DNA of 64,000 bases from JAWLBM01 sp041687675 (GTDB lineage: Bacteria > Pseudomonadota > Alphaproteobacteria > Rhizobiales > Pleomorphomonadaceae): assembly GCA_041687675.1 (NCBI GenBank), contig JAWLBM010000005.1, forward strand, positions 62,001 to 126,000. The letters run 5' to 3'. A program made the position numbers and the translations under genes. The notes under the pieces were generated by a model. It saw only the letters and a list, made by a program, of their open reading frames with translations, ran no database searches and was not told the origin of the DNA. Position 1 is the first letter of the stretch. Each line of letters starts with the position of its first letter. Below are positions 51,975-60,202 of the stretch, piece after piece.

Positions 51975-52853
51975 TCAACTGCGCGAGTTGACGGCCTCGA
52001 AGCCCGACACGACGTCCAGCAATTCGCGGGTGATCGTTTCCTGGCGGCGCTGGCGGTAGAGCTGGCGGAGATCGTCCCGCCGCTCCTCGATGTTCCGCTC
52101 GGCGGCCTGCATCGCAGCGAGACGCGAGGCATGTTCGCTGGCCAGCGCCTCGGCGAGGGCGCGGTAGATCAGCACAAACAGCCGCTGCTGCACGAGCGCG
52201 GACATGAGCGCATCGGGGTTCATCCGGAACAACGGCAGCGACCGGCCCGGCCACTCGGCCTCCGCCAGTTTGCGCAGGTAGGCAAGGGGCAACGGAAGCA
52301 GCCGGTGCGCCTGCGATTGCGCCACGATCCGGCCCTCCCGGCGGTTGTGCGCCAGCCAGACCCGCCCGACTCCACTCGCCTGCGTCCACCGATCGATCTC
52401 GACGATGACGGTCTGCACCAGTCGCGACAGCCCATCAACCGAGGCTGGCAGGGCGTGAACGAAGTCCAGTGGCAAACCGTTCGCCTCGAACCGGGCCGCG
52501 ACGCGGACCCCGATGACGCCCAGAGCCATCGGCCGCCCCTCCATGCGGGCTTGGGCGAAGCGCGTGATCCGGTCGTTGTAGCCCCCGCACAGCCCGCGAT
52601 CGGATCCGATGACGATCAGCGCCTCTTGCCCGGCGGCGTTGCCCGACCCTGGCAGCGGCAGGCCCTCGGACTTGCGTTGACGCAACACAGCCATCAGGCC
52701 CAGCTCAACCGTGCGGGCATAGTCGGCCATCGCCGCCTCGGCATTTTCGTATTGGCGGATGCTGACCGAGGACAGCGCCTTCATCGTTCGTACGATGGAC
52801 TGGATGTCTTTCGTGGTCTCAAGCGCATCCCCGAGGCTTTCAAGGGTGTCCAT
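51975..52853 (-). CDS. atpG: N-ATPase subunit gamma
   Basis: This 292-residue central-stalk subunit turns inside the alpha/beta hexamer. Conserved ends are present: SLGDALETTKDIQSIVRTMKALSSVSIRQYENA at the N-terminus and DLRQLYRQRRQETITRELLDVVSGFEA at the C-terminus, as well as LIVIGSDRGLCGGYND. It is the last gene of the operon; its start overlaps the atpA stop by 14 bases. The gamma chain diverges from housekeeping gamma subunits, as in other N-type operons. Confidence 0.9.
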   Translation of the reverse strand: MDTLESLGDALETTKDIQSIVRTMKALSSVSIRQYENAEAAMADYARTVELGLMAVLRQRKSEGLPLPGSGNAAGQEALIVIGSDRGLCGGYNDRITRFAQARMEGRPMALGVIGVRVAARFEANGLPLDFVHALPASVDGLSRLVQTVIVEIDRWTQASGVGRVWLAHNRREGRIVAQSQAHRLLPLPLAYLRKLAEAEWPGRSLPLFRMNPDALMSALVQQRLFVLIYRALAEALASEHASRLAAMQAAERNIEERRDDLRQLYRQRRQETITRELLDVVSGFEAVNSRS

Positions 52854-54375
52854 CGCGGTCCTCCGAGCGCATCCCGGACAGCGCGCCGCGCATTACCTCG
52901 ATCAGCGCAGCGCGGTGCTCCTCGTCCAGCTTCGCACCCCCGGTGATCCGGTCGCAGATCTCAGGCACTTCGGCGCGCACGGTCCTGCAAACCCGTTCCT
53001 CGGCCTCTGCAACGTCGTCGGGATGGATGTCGTCGAACAGGCCCTCCGTCGCCGCCAGCAGCGTTGCGATCTGCTCGGGCACCTCGATGTGGTCGTGCTC
53101 GTCCTGCTTGAGAACCTCGCGCACCCGCAGGCCGCGTGTCAGCTTGCGGCGCGTCTCGGCATCGAGCTGAGTGCCGAAGCGGGCGAAGGTCTCGAGCTCC
53201 TCGAATTGCGCATACATCAGCCGCAGGTTGCCGGCGACCGCGCGAAAGGCGGGCAGCTGTACCTTGCCGCCTACGCGGCTGACCGAGGTTCCTATGTCGA
53301 TCGCCGGCAGGTGCCCCTTCTCGAAGAGCGAGGGTGACAGGTAGATCTGCCCGTCGGTGATCGAGATCAGGTTGGTCGGGATGTAGGCCGATATGTTCTG
53401 CGCCTGCGTCTCTACCACCGGCAGGGCGGTGAGCGAACCGCCGCCATATTCCTTGCGCAGCTGGGTGGCGCGTTCCAGCAGCCGGGAATGGATGTAGAAG
53501 ATGTCGCCCGGATAAGCCTCGCGCCCCGGCGGGCGTCGAAGGAGGAGCGACAACTCGCGATAGGCGCGGGCGTGGCGCGTCAGGTCGTCGTAGACGACCA
53601 GCACGTCGCGCCCCTCGGCCATGAAATGCTCGGCCATGGAGGTCGCCGCATAGGGCGCGACGAACTGCAGGCCCGGCGCATCCTCGCCGCTGGCGACGAC
53701 AACGACGGTTCGCTCCATCGCGCCGCCTTCCCGCAGGCTCTGGATGACGCGCGCCACCGCCGAGGCGCGCTGGCCGATGGCGCAATAGATGGACAGCACG
53801 CCGGTGTCCTTCTGGTTCAGGATCGCATCGACGGCGATGGCCGTCTTGCCGGTCTGCCTGTCGCCGAGGATCAACTCGCGCTGGCCGCGGCCGATGGGGA
53901 CGGCGGCATCCACGGCCTTGATGCCGGTCTGCAGCGGAACCTGGACTGGGGCGCGGTTCATGATGGGCGGCGCCGACTGCTCGATGGGCAGGCGCTCTTC
54001 GGCCTCTATCGACCTTCCGCCGTCAAGCGGGCGGCCGAGCGAGTCGACCACGCGGCCGATCAGACCCGAGCCGACGGGCACGTCGGCAACGCGGCCCGTG
54101 CGGCGAACCGGATCTCCCGGCCTCAGGCGGTGGGTGTCGCCCAGGACGATGACGCCCGCCCGAGTCTCGTCGAGGTTCGCGGCGATGCCCATGACCCCGC
54201 CCGCAAACGCCAGAAGCTCGTCCGCGCGCAGATCGGTGAAGCCTTCGACCTCCGCCACACCGTCGCCCACCGACAGGATGTGGGCGATTTCCGCCGTCTC
54301 CAGGACAGGAACGACCCGCTGGAGCGCGTCCTCGAGGGGTGCGAAGAGATCGTCGTGAAGATCGCCCAATGTCAT
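52840..54375 (-). CDS. atpA: N-ATPase subunit alpha
   Basis: This 511-residue non-catalytic nucleotide-binding subunit is full length. P-loop GDRQTGKTAI is at 171-180. Other marks: GIKAVDAAVPIGRGQRELILGDR, SIYCAIGQRASAVARVI, DDLTRHARAYRELSLLLRRPPGREAYPGDIFYIHSRLLERA-type region (LLRRPPGREAYPGDIF) and ITDGQIYLSPSLFEKG. ATG 54375 follows the b-delta subunit stop with a 10-base gap. The N-terminal membrane-targeting helix is shorter than in housekeeping AtpA. Confidence 0.94.
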   Translation of the reverse strand: MTLGDLHDDLFAPLEDALQRVVPVLETAEIAHILSVGDGVAEVEGFTDLRADELLAFAGGVMGIAANLDETRAGVIVLGDTHRLRPGDPVRRTGRVADVPVGSGLIGRVVDSLGRPLDGGRSIEAEERLPIEQSAPPIMNRAPVQVPLQTGIKAVDAAVPIGRGQRELILGDRQTGKTAIAVDAILNQKDTGVLSIYCAIGQRASAVARVIQSLREGGAMERTVVVVASGEDAPGLQFVAPYAATSMAEHFMAEGRDVLVVYDDLTRHARAYRELSLLLRRPPGREAYPGDIFYIHSRLLERATQLRKEYGGGSLTALPVVETQAQNISAYIPTNLISITDGQIYLSPSLFEKGHLPAIDIGTSVSRVGGKVQLPAFRAVAGNLRLMYAQFEELETFARFGTQLDAETRRKLTRGLRVREVLKQDEHDHIEVPEQIATLLAATEGLFDDIHPDDVAEAEERVCRTVRAEVPEICDRITGGAKLDEEHRAALIEVMRGALSGMRSEDRDGHP

Positions 54376-54385
54376 CGTGCGTCTC

Positions 54386-55180
54386 TCAGCCGGTCGCCGG
54401 CGCGCGGCTGCGGCGCAAGCGGCTGCTGCCCTCGATCGCCTCGTCGAGCGTTGTCTCCAGGCGGCCAAGGAACCGCGAGGCGGACCATTCGACCGTCTGC
54501 TCGCCGATGGTCAGGCGGGCGCCGAGCAGCAGGTCTGCGCCTTCATGATACTCGACCTCGATGTCGGGGGTGATCTGTGTGTGGATCGCGCGGGTGATCT
54601 GACCGCGCGCTCCCGGTGTCAGCACCAAGCTGCTCTCGACCCGGGCGGGCCCTTCCGCACGGGCGGCCGCCGCCACCAGCTTCTTGCGCGTCTCCTGGTC
54701 GAGGCTGCCCAGGCGATCCGCGAAGGTGCCCGCCACCTGACCGGCGAAATCGCTTCCGGCGTAGTCCCGAAGCACGCGGCCGACGATCTCGATGACCTGA
54801 TGGCCGGCGCGCTGCTGCAGGCGGGCCACGAAGCTCTGCCGATCTTCCTCCAGACGATCCTCCCAGGTCTTGCGCCTGGCCTCCATCTCCTGGCGGAGGT
54901 CGTTCTCCAGCCTGGTGCGCAGGGCGGCAGCCTCCCGCTCGGCTTCGCGCAGCACGTCCTCCCGGCTGGCCTCGAGTTCCCTCTGCCGCTCGCGCAGGCG
55001 GGCCGCCTCGGCCTCGACCTCTTCGCGCGCAGCCTTCGCCTCGGAAAGCCGGGCCCTGATGCGCTCTTCCCGCCGCGCCATGGCTTTGGTGATCGGACGA
55101 TAGAGGAACCGCTGCAGGAGCCAGACCAGAACGAGGAAGTTGACGATCTGGGCCGCTACGGTCAGCCAGTCGATCTCCAT
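54386..55180 (-). CDS. atpF: N-ATPase subunit b with delta-like C-terminal extension
   Basis: This 264-residue protein has an N-terminal membrane helix (VAAQIVNFLVLVWLLQRFLYRPI), then a long charged coiled coil up to about residue 140, then a globular C-terminal part. The last 90 residues (ESSLVLTPGARGQITRAI, DIEVEYHEGADLLLGARLTIGEQTVEW) resemble the C-terminus of the delta (OSCP) subunit. The operon has no atpH gene, so the tail probably replaces delta. Normal b subunits have about 156-180 residues. Confidence 0.85.
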   Translation of the reverse strand: MEIDWLTVAAQIVNFLVLVWLLQRFLYRPITKAMARREERIRARLSEAKAAREEVEAEAARLRERQRELEASREDVLREAEREAAALRTRLENDLRQEMEARRKTWEDRLEEDRQSFVARLQQRAGHQVIEIVGRVLRDYAGSDFAGQVAGTFADRLGSLDQETRKKLVAAAARAEGPARVESSLVLTPGARGQITRAIHTQITPDIEVEYHEGADLLLGARLTIGEQTVEWSASRFLGRLETTLDEAIEGSSRLRRSRAPATG

Positions 55181-55184
55181 CGGG

Positions 55185-55475
55185 TCAGCCTCCTGCAGCC
55201 TGCGCGGCGGTCTCGGTCGCGAGGCTGGTGAACGGGTTGGCGAAGATCAGGATCATCGCAACCACGAAACAGTAGATCGCCGTCGACTCGATCATGGCAA
55301 GACTGACGAACAGCGTCCGCGTGATCGTGTTCGCGGCGTCCGGCTGCTGTGCGATGGCCTGGAGCGCCTGCGATGCGGCGCGCCCTTCGGCGAGGGCCGG
55401 GCCGATCGAGCCGATGGCGATGGTCAGCCCGGCGGTGAAGATTGAGATGACGGCGATCCAAGTTGCTGCATCCAC
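55185..55475 (-). CDS. atpE: N-ATPase subunit c (rotor ring)
   Basis: This 96-residue two-helix hairpin starts with a GTG at 55475 behind AGGAG. Helix 1 contains IGSIGPALAEGRAASQAL with E30, and helix 2 contains AMIESTAIYCFVVAMILIFANPF with E63 (ion-binding), S64, T65 and Y68. The spacing of E30 and E63 equals that of Q32 and E65 in Na+-type rings, so the second carboxylate replaces glutamine. The glycine motif is partly replaced (S23, A27, A29), which could fit a wide ring. The Gln-Gln-Pro loop (QQPDA) contacts gamma and epsilon. Confidence 0.9.
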   Translation of the reverse strand: MDAATWIAVISIFTAGLTIAIGSIGPALAEGRAASQALQAIAQQPDAANTITRTLFVSLAMIESTAIYCFVVAMILIFANPFTSLATETAAQAAGG

Positions 55476-55477
55476 GC

Positions 55478-56176
55478 TCAGTCTCCTGTATCTGTGGTGG
55501 ACTCGGCCCTGTGGCGGGTTCGACTGGCCGATCCGATGTAGACCATCGCAAGTATGGCAAAGATGTAGGCCTGTATGAGTCCCGTCAGAAGGCCCAGAAT
55601 TTGCATCACGACGGGGAAGAAGAACGGCGCGACGGCGATGAGGATGCCCACGATCATCGTGCCGCTCATCACGTTGCCGTAGAGCCGCACCGCCAGCGCG
55701 ATGGTGCGCGACGCCTCGCTCACGATGTTGAAGGGCAGCATCAGCGGCGTAGGCTGGAGATACGTACGCAAGTAACCAACCAGCCCGCGCTCGCCGATGG
55801 AGAACAGCGGAACCGCCACCAGCACGCAGACTGCCAGTGCGACGGTGGTCGAGAGCGAGCCCGTCGGCGGCTGGTAGCCCGGCACCACCGCCAGCACGTT
55901 GGCCGTGGCGATGAACAGGAACAGCGTTCCGATGAACGGCAGATAGCGGCCCGGCCGATCCGCGCCGACCTCTGCAATCTGGTCGCGGATGGTCGAGACG
56001 ATCACCTCCAGCGCGACCTGCCAGCGCGACACGGTTTCCCGCTCGCTCAGGGGCGCCGTCACCATCCAGGAGCCGAGCACCAGGAGCACCATCACCACCC
56101 AGGTGAAGACGATCGTGGCGTTGAGCGACAGGCCGCGCCACTCGAAGATGATCCACGCATCCGGGCTTATTTCCAT
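55478..56176 (-). CDS. atpB: N-ATPase subunit a
   Basis: This 232-residue subunit forms the ion half-channels with the ring. The essential arginine is R164 in IALAVRLYGNVMSG (RLxxN motif), and QILGLLTGLIQAYIFAILAMVYIGSA is the final channel helix. Start MEISPDAWIIFEWRGLSLN is short compared with housekeeping subunit a. It overlaps the atpR stop by 10 bases and precedes atpE by two bases. Confidence 0.93.
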   Translation of the reverse strand: MEISPDAWIIFEWRGLSLNATIVFTWVVMVLLVLGSWMVTAPLSERETVSRWQVALEVIVSTIRDQIAEVGADRPGRYLPFIGTLFLFIATANVLAVVPGYQPPTGSLSTTVALAVCVLVAVPLFSIGERGLVGYLRTYLQPTPLMLPFNIVSEASRTIALAVRLYGNVMSGTMIVGILIAVAPFFFPVVMQILGLLTGLIQAYIFAILAMVYIGSASRTRHRAESTTDTGD

Positions 56177-56466
56177 GTGGTCTCCCCAGGTGCCTGGCGC
56201 CCCAGCAGGCGCGTTGCGGAGAGGCGTACGGCGATGAACCCGGCCAGGCCCGCAAGCAGCCCCTCAGCCGGCACACCGATCGCGGCCGCCGCCGCCAACG
56301 TGCCGACCAGAAGCGCCGCCCGTGCAAGTGCAAGCCCGGCGAAGGCGAGGGCGCCAGCCCGTTCCTGCGGCAGGCGCCGCACAGCGGCCCACAAGAGGCC
56401 GAGATAGACCGCACCCATCGCGGCGCCCGCCAGCGCGCCGAGTGCAAGAGGGACGAGGTGGTTCAT
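56167..56466 (-). CDS. atpR: N-ATPase accessory membrane subunit AtpR
   Basis: This 99-residue protein has three predicted helices (LVPLALGALAGAAMGAVYLGLLW, GALAFAGLALARAALLVGTLA, LLAGLAGFIAVRLSAT). It occurs only in N-type operons, between atpQ and atpB. The arginine buried in the second helix (LALARAALL) is a good candidate partner for the extra carboxylate of subunit c. ATG 56466 has AGGAGG six bases upstream. Assignment rests on position, size and helix pattern. Confidence 0.82.
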   Translation of the reverse strand: MNHLVPLALGALAGAAMGAVYLGLLWAAVRRLPQERAGALAFAGLALARAALLVGTLAAAAAIGVPAEGLLAGLAGFIAVRLSATRLLGRQAPGETTWK

Positions 56467-56496
56467 CCTGCACCTCCTGGCGGCCGGTGGTCCGGG

Positions 56497-56784
56497 TCAG
56501 TCACCGCGCCCCTCCCGCTGTATCCAGTACCAGGCGTGGAAGCCGCCGAGAATCGCGCCGCCGATGAGCAGCGTCAGCGTCCAGGACACCTCGCCCGGCC
56601 AGCGCCGGTCGATCCATGCCCCGAGCGCGATGCCGGCGACAACGGGAACCGCAACGGACCAGCCCACCAGCCCGAACATCCCCAGGCCGTACCACGGGCT
56701 TTGGCGGTGGCGCCTGCGGGCCTCCTCCATCTGCCGCGCCTTGCGCGTGATGGCGTCGGTCTCGCTGTCGCGGTTCCCGGTCAT
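56497..56784 (-). CDS. atpQ: N-ATPase accessory subunit AtpQ (AtpZ/AtpI-like)
   Basis: This 95-residue protein begins with a charged N-terminal helix (ITRKARQMEEARRRHRQ) and then two membrane helices with GLGMFGLVGWSVAVPVVAGIALGAWIDRRWPG and SWTLTLLIGGAILGGFHAWYWI. The G-x-W-(I/L)-D-x-x-x-P-x-x-x-S pattern matches the AtpZ/AtpI family, which has roles in F-ATPase assembly or Mg2+/Ca2+ entry. Its ATG overlaps the atpC stop (ATGA). Confidence 0.85.
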   Translation of the reverse strand: MTGNRDSETDAITRKARQMEEARRRHRQSPWYGLGMFGLVGWSVAVPVVAGIALGAWIDRRWPGEVSWTLTLLIGGAILGGFHAWYWIQREGRGD

Positions 56785-57173
56785 TGACCCGAAGCCCCGA
56801 GGTCGCGGAAACGGCGGATCATGCTGGCCTCCAGCCGTGCCAGTGCCGCGCGGGCGTCGCGCTCGTCCTCGTCGTGTCGACGAAACTCAGCCTCGACCCT
56901 GGCACGCAACTCCGTCAGGTCGTCGCCCTCGACCGCGCCGCGCACCGCGACCCGCACCTCGTCGCCACATTTCACCAGGAGTCCGGAGTTTACCGCGACG
57001 AAGCGCTCCGCGCCCCCCTCGGTCTCGTAGAGCAGGATACCGGGCACCAGTTCGGTGACGAAATCGACATGACCCGGCAACATCCCGAAATGCCCGTCGG
57101 GCGCCTCGGCCACGATGCGGCGGACAGGGCGGTCGACGCAAACGGCCATAGGGGTGATGACCTCAAGCCGCAC
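56781..57173 (-). CDS. atpC: N-ATPase subunit epsilon
   Basis: This 130-residue protein starts with a GTG at 57173 (MRLEVITPMAV), supported by AGGAGG six bases upstream; the frame extends further upstream, but inside atpD. The beta-sandwich domain is typical (VAEAPDGHFGMLPGHVDFVTEL, AVNSGLLVKCGDEVRVAVRGAVEG) and is followed by the helical hairpin. It overlaps atpD by 11 bases and atpQ by 4. Stalk subunit of the N1 part. Confidence 0.88.
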   Translation of the reverse strand: MRLEVITPMAVCVDRPVRRIVAEAPDGHFGMLPGHVDFVTELVPGILLYETEGGAERFVAVNSGLLVKCGDEVRVAVRGAVEGDDLTELRARVEAEFRRHDEDERDARAALARLEASMIRRFRDLGASGQ

Positions 57174-58563
57174 CGGTGGCCTCCTGACCGCCGAGGTCCG
57201 CAATCGACCCGATCATGTAGAAGTCCCCCTCGTCGCGATCCGCGAAATCGCCGGACAGAATCCGCTCGCAGCTGTCCAGAGTCTCCCCAAGCGGCACGAA
57301 GCGACCGGGATTTCCGGTCATCGCCTCGGTTGAAAAGAACGGCTGGGTCAGGAACCGCTCCAGGCGGCGGGCCTGCCGCACGGTGGTGCGGTCGCGTTCG
57401 GACAGTTCCTCCAGGCCCAGCATCGCGATGATGTCCTTGAGTTCCTCGTATTCCGCCAGCGTGGTACGCACGTCGCGGGCGACTCGGTAGTGCTGCTGGC
57501 CGACGGTGCCGGGCGTCAGCATTCTCGAATAGGATTTCAGCGGGTCGATCGCGGGATAAAGCCCCTCGGACGCCTTCTTGCGCGACAGCACGATGGAAGC
57601 CGAGAGATGCGCGAACGTATGGGTGGCCGCCGGATCGGTGAAATCGTCGGCGGGCACATAGACAGCCTGAATGGATGTCATCGTGCCCCTGTCCGTCGAA
57701 CAAATCCGTTCCTCCAGGTCGGCCAGTTCGGTGCCCAGCGTGGGTTGATAGCCCACCCGGCTGGGAATGCGGCCCAGGAGGCCCGACACTTCGGCGCCCG
57801 CCTGAACGAAGCGGAAGATGTTGTCGATCAGCACCAGCACGTTGCGGCGCAGGTCGTCGCGGAAATACTCGGCCATTGTCAGGGCTGCATGCCCGACGCG
57901 GAAGCGCACGCCCGGGCTTTCGTTCATCTGCCCGAACATCATCACCGTGTTTTCCAGGACGCCCGCCTCGCCCATCTCGCGATAAAGTTCCTCGGCCTCG
58001 CGGGAGCGCTCGCCGATCCCGCAAAAGAGACTTACTCCGTCGTATTCGGCGACCATGTTGTGGATCATCTCGGTGATCAGCACCGTCTTGCCCACGCCAG
58101 CGCCGCCGAACAGGCCCGCCTTGCCGCCGCGCTCGAGCGGGCTGAGCAGGTCGATAGCCTTGATCCCGGTCTCGAAGATCGCGCCTTCGACCCGTCGTTC
58201 GGACAGCGGCACGGGCGCGCGCAGGATCGGTCGGCGGGGAAGATCGGCGAGCGGCGGGCCGTTGTCGATCGTCTCGCCGAAGACGTTGAACATCCGCCCC
58301 AGCACCGCTTCGCCCACCGGCACGTCGATTGGACCGCCGGTGTCCCGCACCGCAAGTCCGATGCGCAGGTCGGGCCCGGGATTGAGGATCAGCCCGCGGG
58401 CGATGCCATTGCCGGGCAGGGCGGCGACCTCGATGACGATCTCGGGATCTCCGAGCGTCACCAGCCGGGTCGAGATCGCGGGCAACTGTCCCTCGAACCG
58501 GATGTCGGCGATGCCGCCGCCCAGTCTCACGATGTGTCCGATATGCGTCTCGCGTTTCGCCAT
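57163..58563 (-). CDS. atpD: N-ATPase subunit beta
   Basis: This 466-residue catalytic subunit is the first gene of the operon, as always in N-type clusters. The P-loop GGAGVGKTVL is at 153-162, the catalytic glutamate region is CGIGERSREAEELYREM, Walker B LVLIDNIFRFVQAGAEVSGLLGRIPSRVGYQPTL and the C-terminal sequence LSERDRTTVRQARRLERFLTQPFF. ATG 58563 gives the family start MAKRETHIGHIVRLGGG. The gap to the divergent FNT gene is 144 bases, in which no clear promoter box stands out. Confidence 0.94.
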   Translation of the reverse strand: MAKRETHIGHIVRLGGGIADIRFEGQLPAISTRLVTLGDPEIVIEVAALPGNGIARGLILNPGPDLRIGLAVRDTGGPIDVPVGEAVLGRMFNVFGETIDNGPPLADLPRRPILRAPVPLSERRVEGAIFETGIKAIDLLSPLERGGKAGLFGGAGVGKTVLITEMIHNMVAEYDGVSLFCGIGERSREAEELYREMGEAGVLENTVMMFGQMNESPGVRFRVGHAALTMAEYFRDDLRRNVLVLIDNIFRFVQAGAEVSGLLGRIPSRVGYQPTLGTELADLEERICSTDRGTMTSIQAVYVPADDFTDPAATHTFAHLSASIVLSRKKASEGLYPAIDPLKSYSRMLTPGTVGQQHYRVARDVRTTLAEYEELKDIIAMLGLEELSERDRTTVRQARRLERFLTQPFFSTEAMTGNPGRFVPLGETLDSCERILSGDFADRDEGDFYMIGSIADLGGQEATGAA

Positions 58564-58707
58564 CCTCGGGCTTCTTCCAAATGCGACTTGTTCCTTCAGT
58601 CCCGGGCGGCGAGGATACACCCTAGGTCATGACGCGCCAGTCGCGGACACGTCCGATGCCCAGCCGCCGAGGTATTTCGAGCCGGCGCTGACACAGGGTT
58701 GAGGCGC

Positions 58708-59523
58708 ATGTTCAAGGAAGCCGACCTCGATCATACCGATGAGAAGCATGTCGACGATTACGCGAACGTGTCCTCGTCGGTCATCTTCGAGGCGATTCGC
58801 CGGGAGGGCGAGCACGAACTGTCGCGGCCCGCCAGCGCGCTGTGGTGGTCGGGTGTCTCGGCCGGGCTGGCGATCAGCACCTCGGTGCTGTGCAAGGGTT
58901 TCCTCGCTTCGATCCTGCCGCATGAGGACTGGGCCGCGGGCGTCTCCAACCTGGGCTACGCGTTGGGGTTCCTGATCGTGATCCTCGGGCGGATGCAACT
59001 GTTCACCGAAAACACGATCACGCCGATCCTGCCGTTGTTCCTCGCCCCCACGCGCGCAAACTTCGCCAAGACAGCGCGGCTCTGGGGTATCGTGTTCGTG
59101 GCCAACCTCGTGGGCTGTTTCGTAGCCGCCCTCGTGCTCGTGCATGGTCACATCCTGCCGGAGGCGCGGTTCGAGGGCATCGTGTCCATATCGCGCCATT
59201 ACGCCGAGGCAACGCCCTTCCAGCATTTCGCCTGGGGCATCCCGGCGGGCTTTCTCATCGCCGCGCTGGTCTGGATCCTTCCGCGCATGGAGAGTGCAGG
59301 CGAGGTGCTGATGATCGTGATCATCACCTATGCGATCGGGCTCGGGGGCATGTCTCACGTGGTGGCCGGATCGACCGAGTTGTTCGTGCTTGTCGCGCTC
59401 GGCGAGCTCGGGCTCGGTGCCGCGGTTCTTGGCGGCATTCTTCCGGCCTTCGCCGGCAACGTCCTCGGCGGCACCGGCATCTTCACGGCACTCACATACG
59501 CGCAGGTGCGCGAGGAGATCTGA
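58708..59523 (+). CDS. Formate/nitrite transporter (FNT, YfdC-like) family channel
   Basis: This 271-residue protein has six predicted helices. It shows WWSGVSAGLAISTSVLCKGFL, LGFLIVILGRMQLFTENTITPILPL and the pore region GLGGMSHVVAGSTELF with H217, equivalent to the conserved pore histidine of FocA. The absence of the formate-specific surroundings places it in the YfdC branch, whose substrate is not settled. The ATG at 58708 is 144 bases from the divergent atpD start, which suggests a common control region with the N-ATPase operon. Confidence 0.87.
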   Translation: MFKEADLDHTDEKHVDDYANVSSSVIFEAIRREGEHELSRPASALWWSGVSAGLAISTSVLCKGFLASILPHEDWAAGVSNLGYALGFLIVILGRMQLFTENTITPILPLFLAPTRANFAKTARLWGIVFVANLVGCFVAALVLVHGHILPEARFEGIVSISRHYAEATPFQHFAWGIPAGFLIAALVWILPRMESAGEVLMIVIITYAIGLGGMSHVVAGSTELFVLVALGELGLGAAVLGGILPAFAGNVLGGTGIFTALTYAQVREEI

Positions 59524-59524
59524 G

Positions 59525-59695
59525 GCGCCCGTGCCGCTTGGTCCTGCCGCGCCAGCCCCTCGGGCACGGTGCAGATCGCGACTGCGGTCGCGATGAAGGC
59601 GCCCGGCCCCGCCGAGCCTGCGAAGGAGACGCCGAACCTTCGGCGCAGGCAGTCCGCGCTCATGATCCCGAGGATCGGCAGCCCTTCGCGAAGGC
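59525..59695 (-). pseudogene. Possible fragment of a ZIP-like metal transporter gene
   Basis: The minus-strand frame in the gap between FNT and the coiled-coil gene reads FGVSFAGSAGPGAFIATAVAICTVPEGLA. The PEGLA end within a hydrophobic helix resembles the metal-site helix of ZIP transporters (usually HNxPEG), although the HN pair is missing. Only some 45-55 codons show this character and no start or stop fits, so if real it is a remnant left after a rearrangement. The match is by eye and weak. Confidence 0.25.
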
Positions 59696-59725
59696 CACGG
59701 CCGCCGTGGCGGCCGCGGCGTTCGA

Positions 59726-60202
59726 TCAGTTCGCGGAGGCGTCCTCGTCCGCCGCGGTCCATGCGTCCGAGAAAGCCATCCAGGCATTGGAAAAGCCGGT
59801 CCTCAACTCGTCCCATGCGCTGCTTGTCCCGGTTTCGAGAGCGCCAAACCGCTCGCCAAGGCGGTTGCGGGCAGCCCGCAGGTCCTGCAGCCTGGCCCGT
59901 GCGGTTGCGCGCGCGGCCTCCGACATCTCGGCCCAGTTCTCGCGAAGCGCTTCTTCACGCCGCGCGATCTCGGCGTCGAGACGGTTCAGCGCCTCGCGCG
60001 CCTCAGCGAGGGCCTTGTCGCGCTCCTGCTCCGAATAGGCGGCGATGGCGCTCATCGCCTCCGAGATCTCGGCTCGAACCTCCTCGGTCGTCACTGTCGG
60101 GCCCGCATCCTGAGCGGCGGCGGGCAGGGTGAAGATCAAGGCTGCTCCGGCGATCGCTGCGGCACGCAGCGGCGCGAGGAGAAGATCACGCGCGAGCGTC
60201 AC
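59726..60202 (-). CDS. Exported coiled-coil protein, partner of the 97-residue protein
   Basis: A GTG at 60202, overlapping the preceding stop (GTGA), opens 158 residues with a signal peptide (LLLAPLRAAAIAGAALIFTLPAAAQ, cleavage after about residue 30). The mature part is helical and strongly charged (EISEAMSAIAAYSEQERDKALAEAREALNRLDAEI). Its C-terminus, SSAWDELRTGFSNAWMAFSDAW, repeats the pattern seen in the upstream protein. It resembles sll1863-type stress proteins of unknown function. Likely periplasmic. Confidence 0.78.
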   Translation of the reverse strand: MTLARDLLLAPLRAAAIAGAALIFTLPAAAQDAGPTVTTEEVRAEISEAMSAIAAYSEQERDKALAEAREALNRLDAEIARREEALRENWAEMSEAARATARARLQDLRAARNRLGERFGALETGTSSAWDELRTGFSNAWMAFSDAWTAADEDASAN

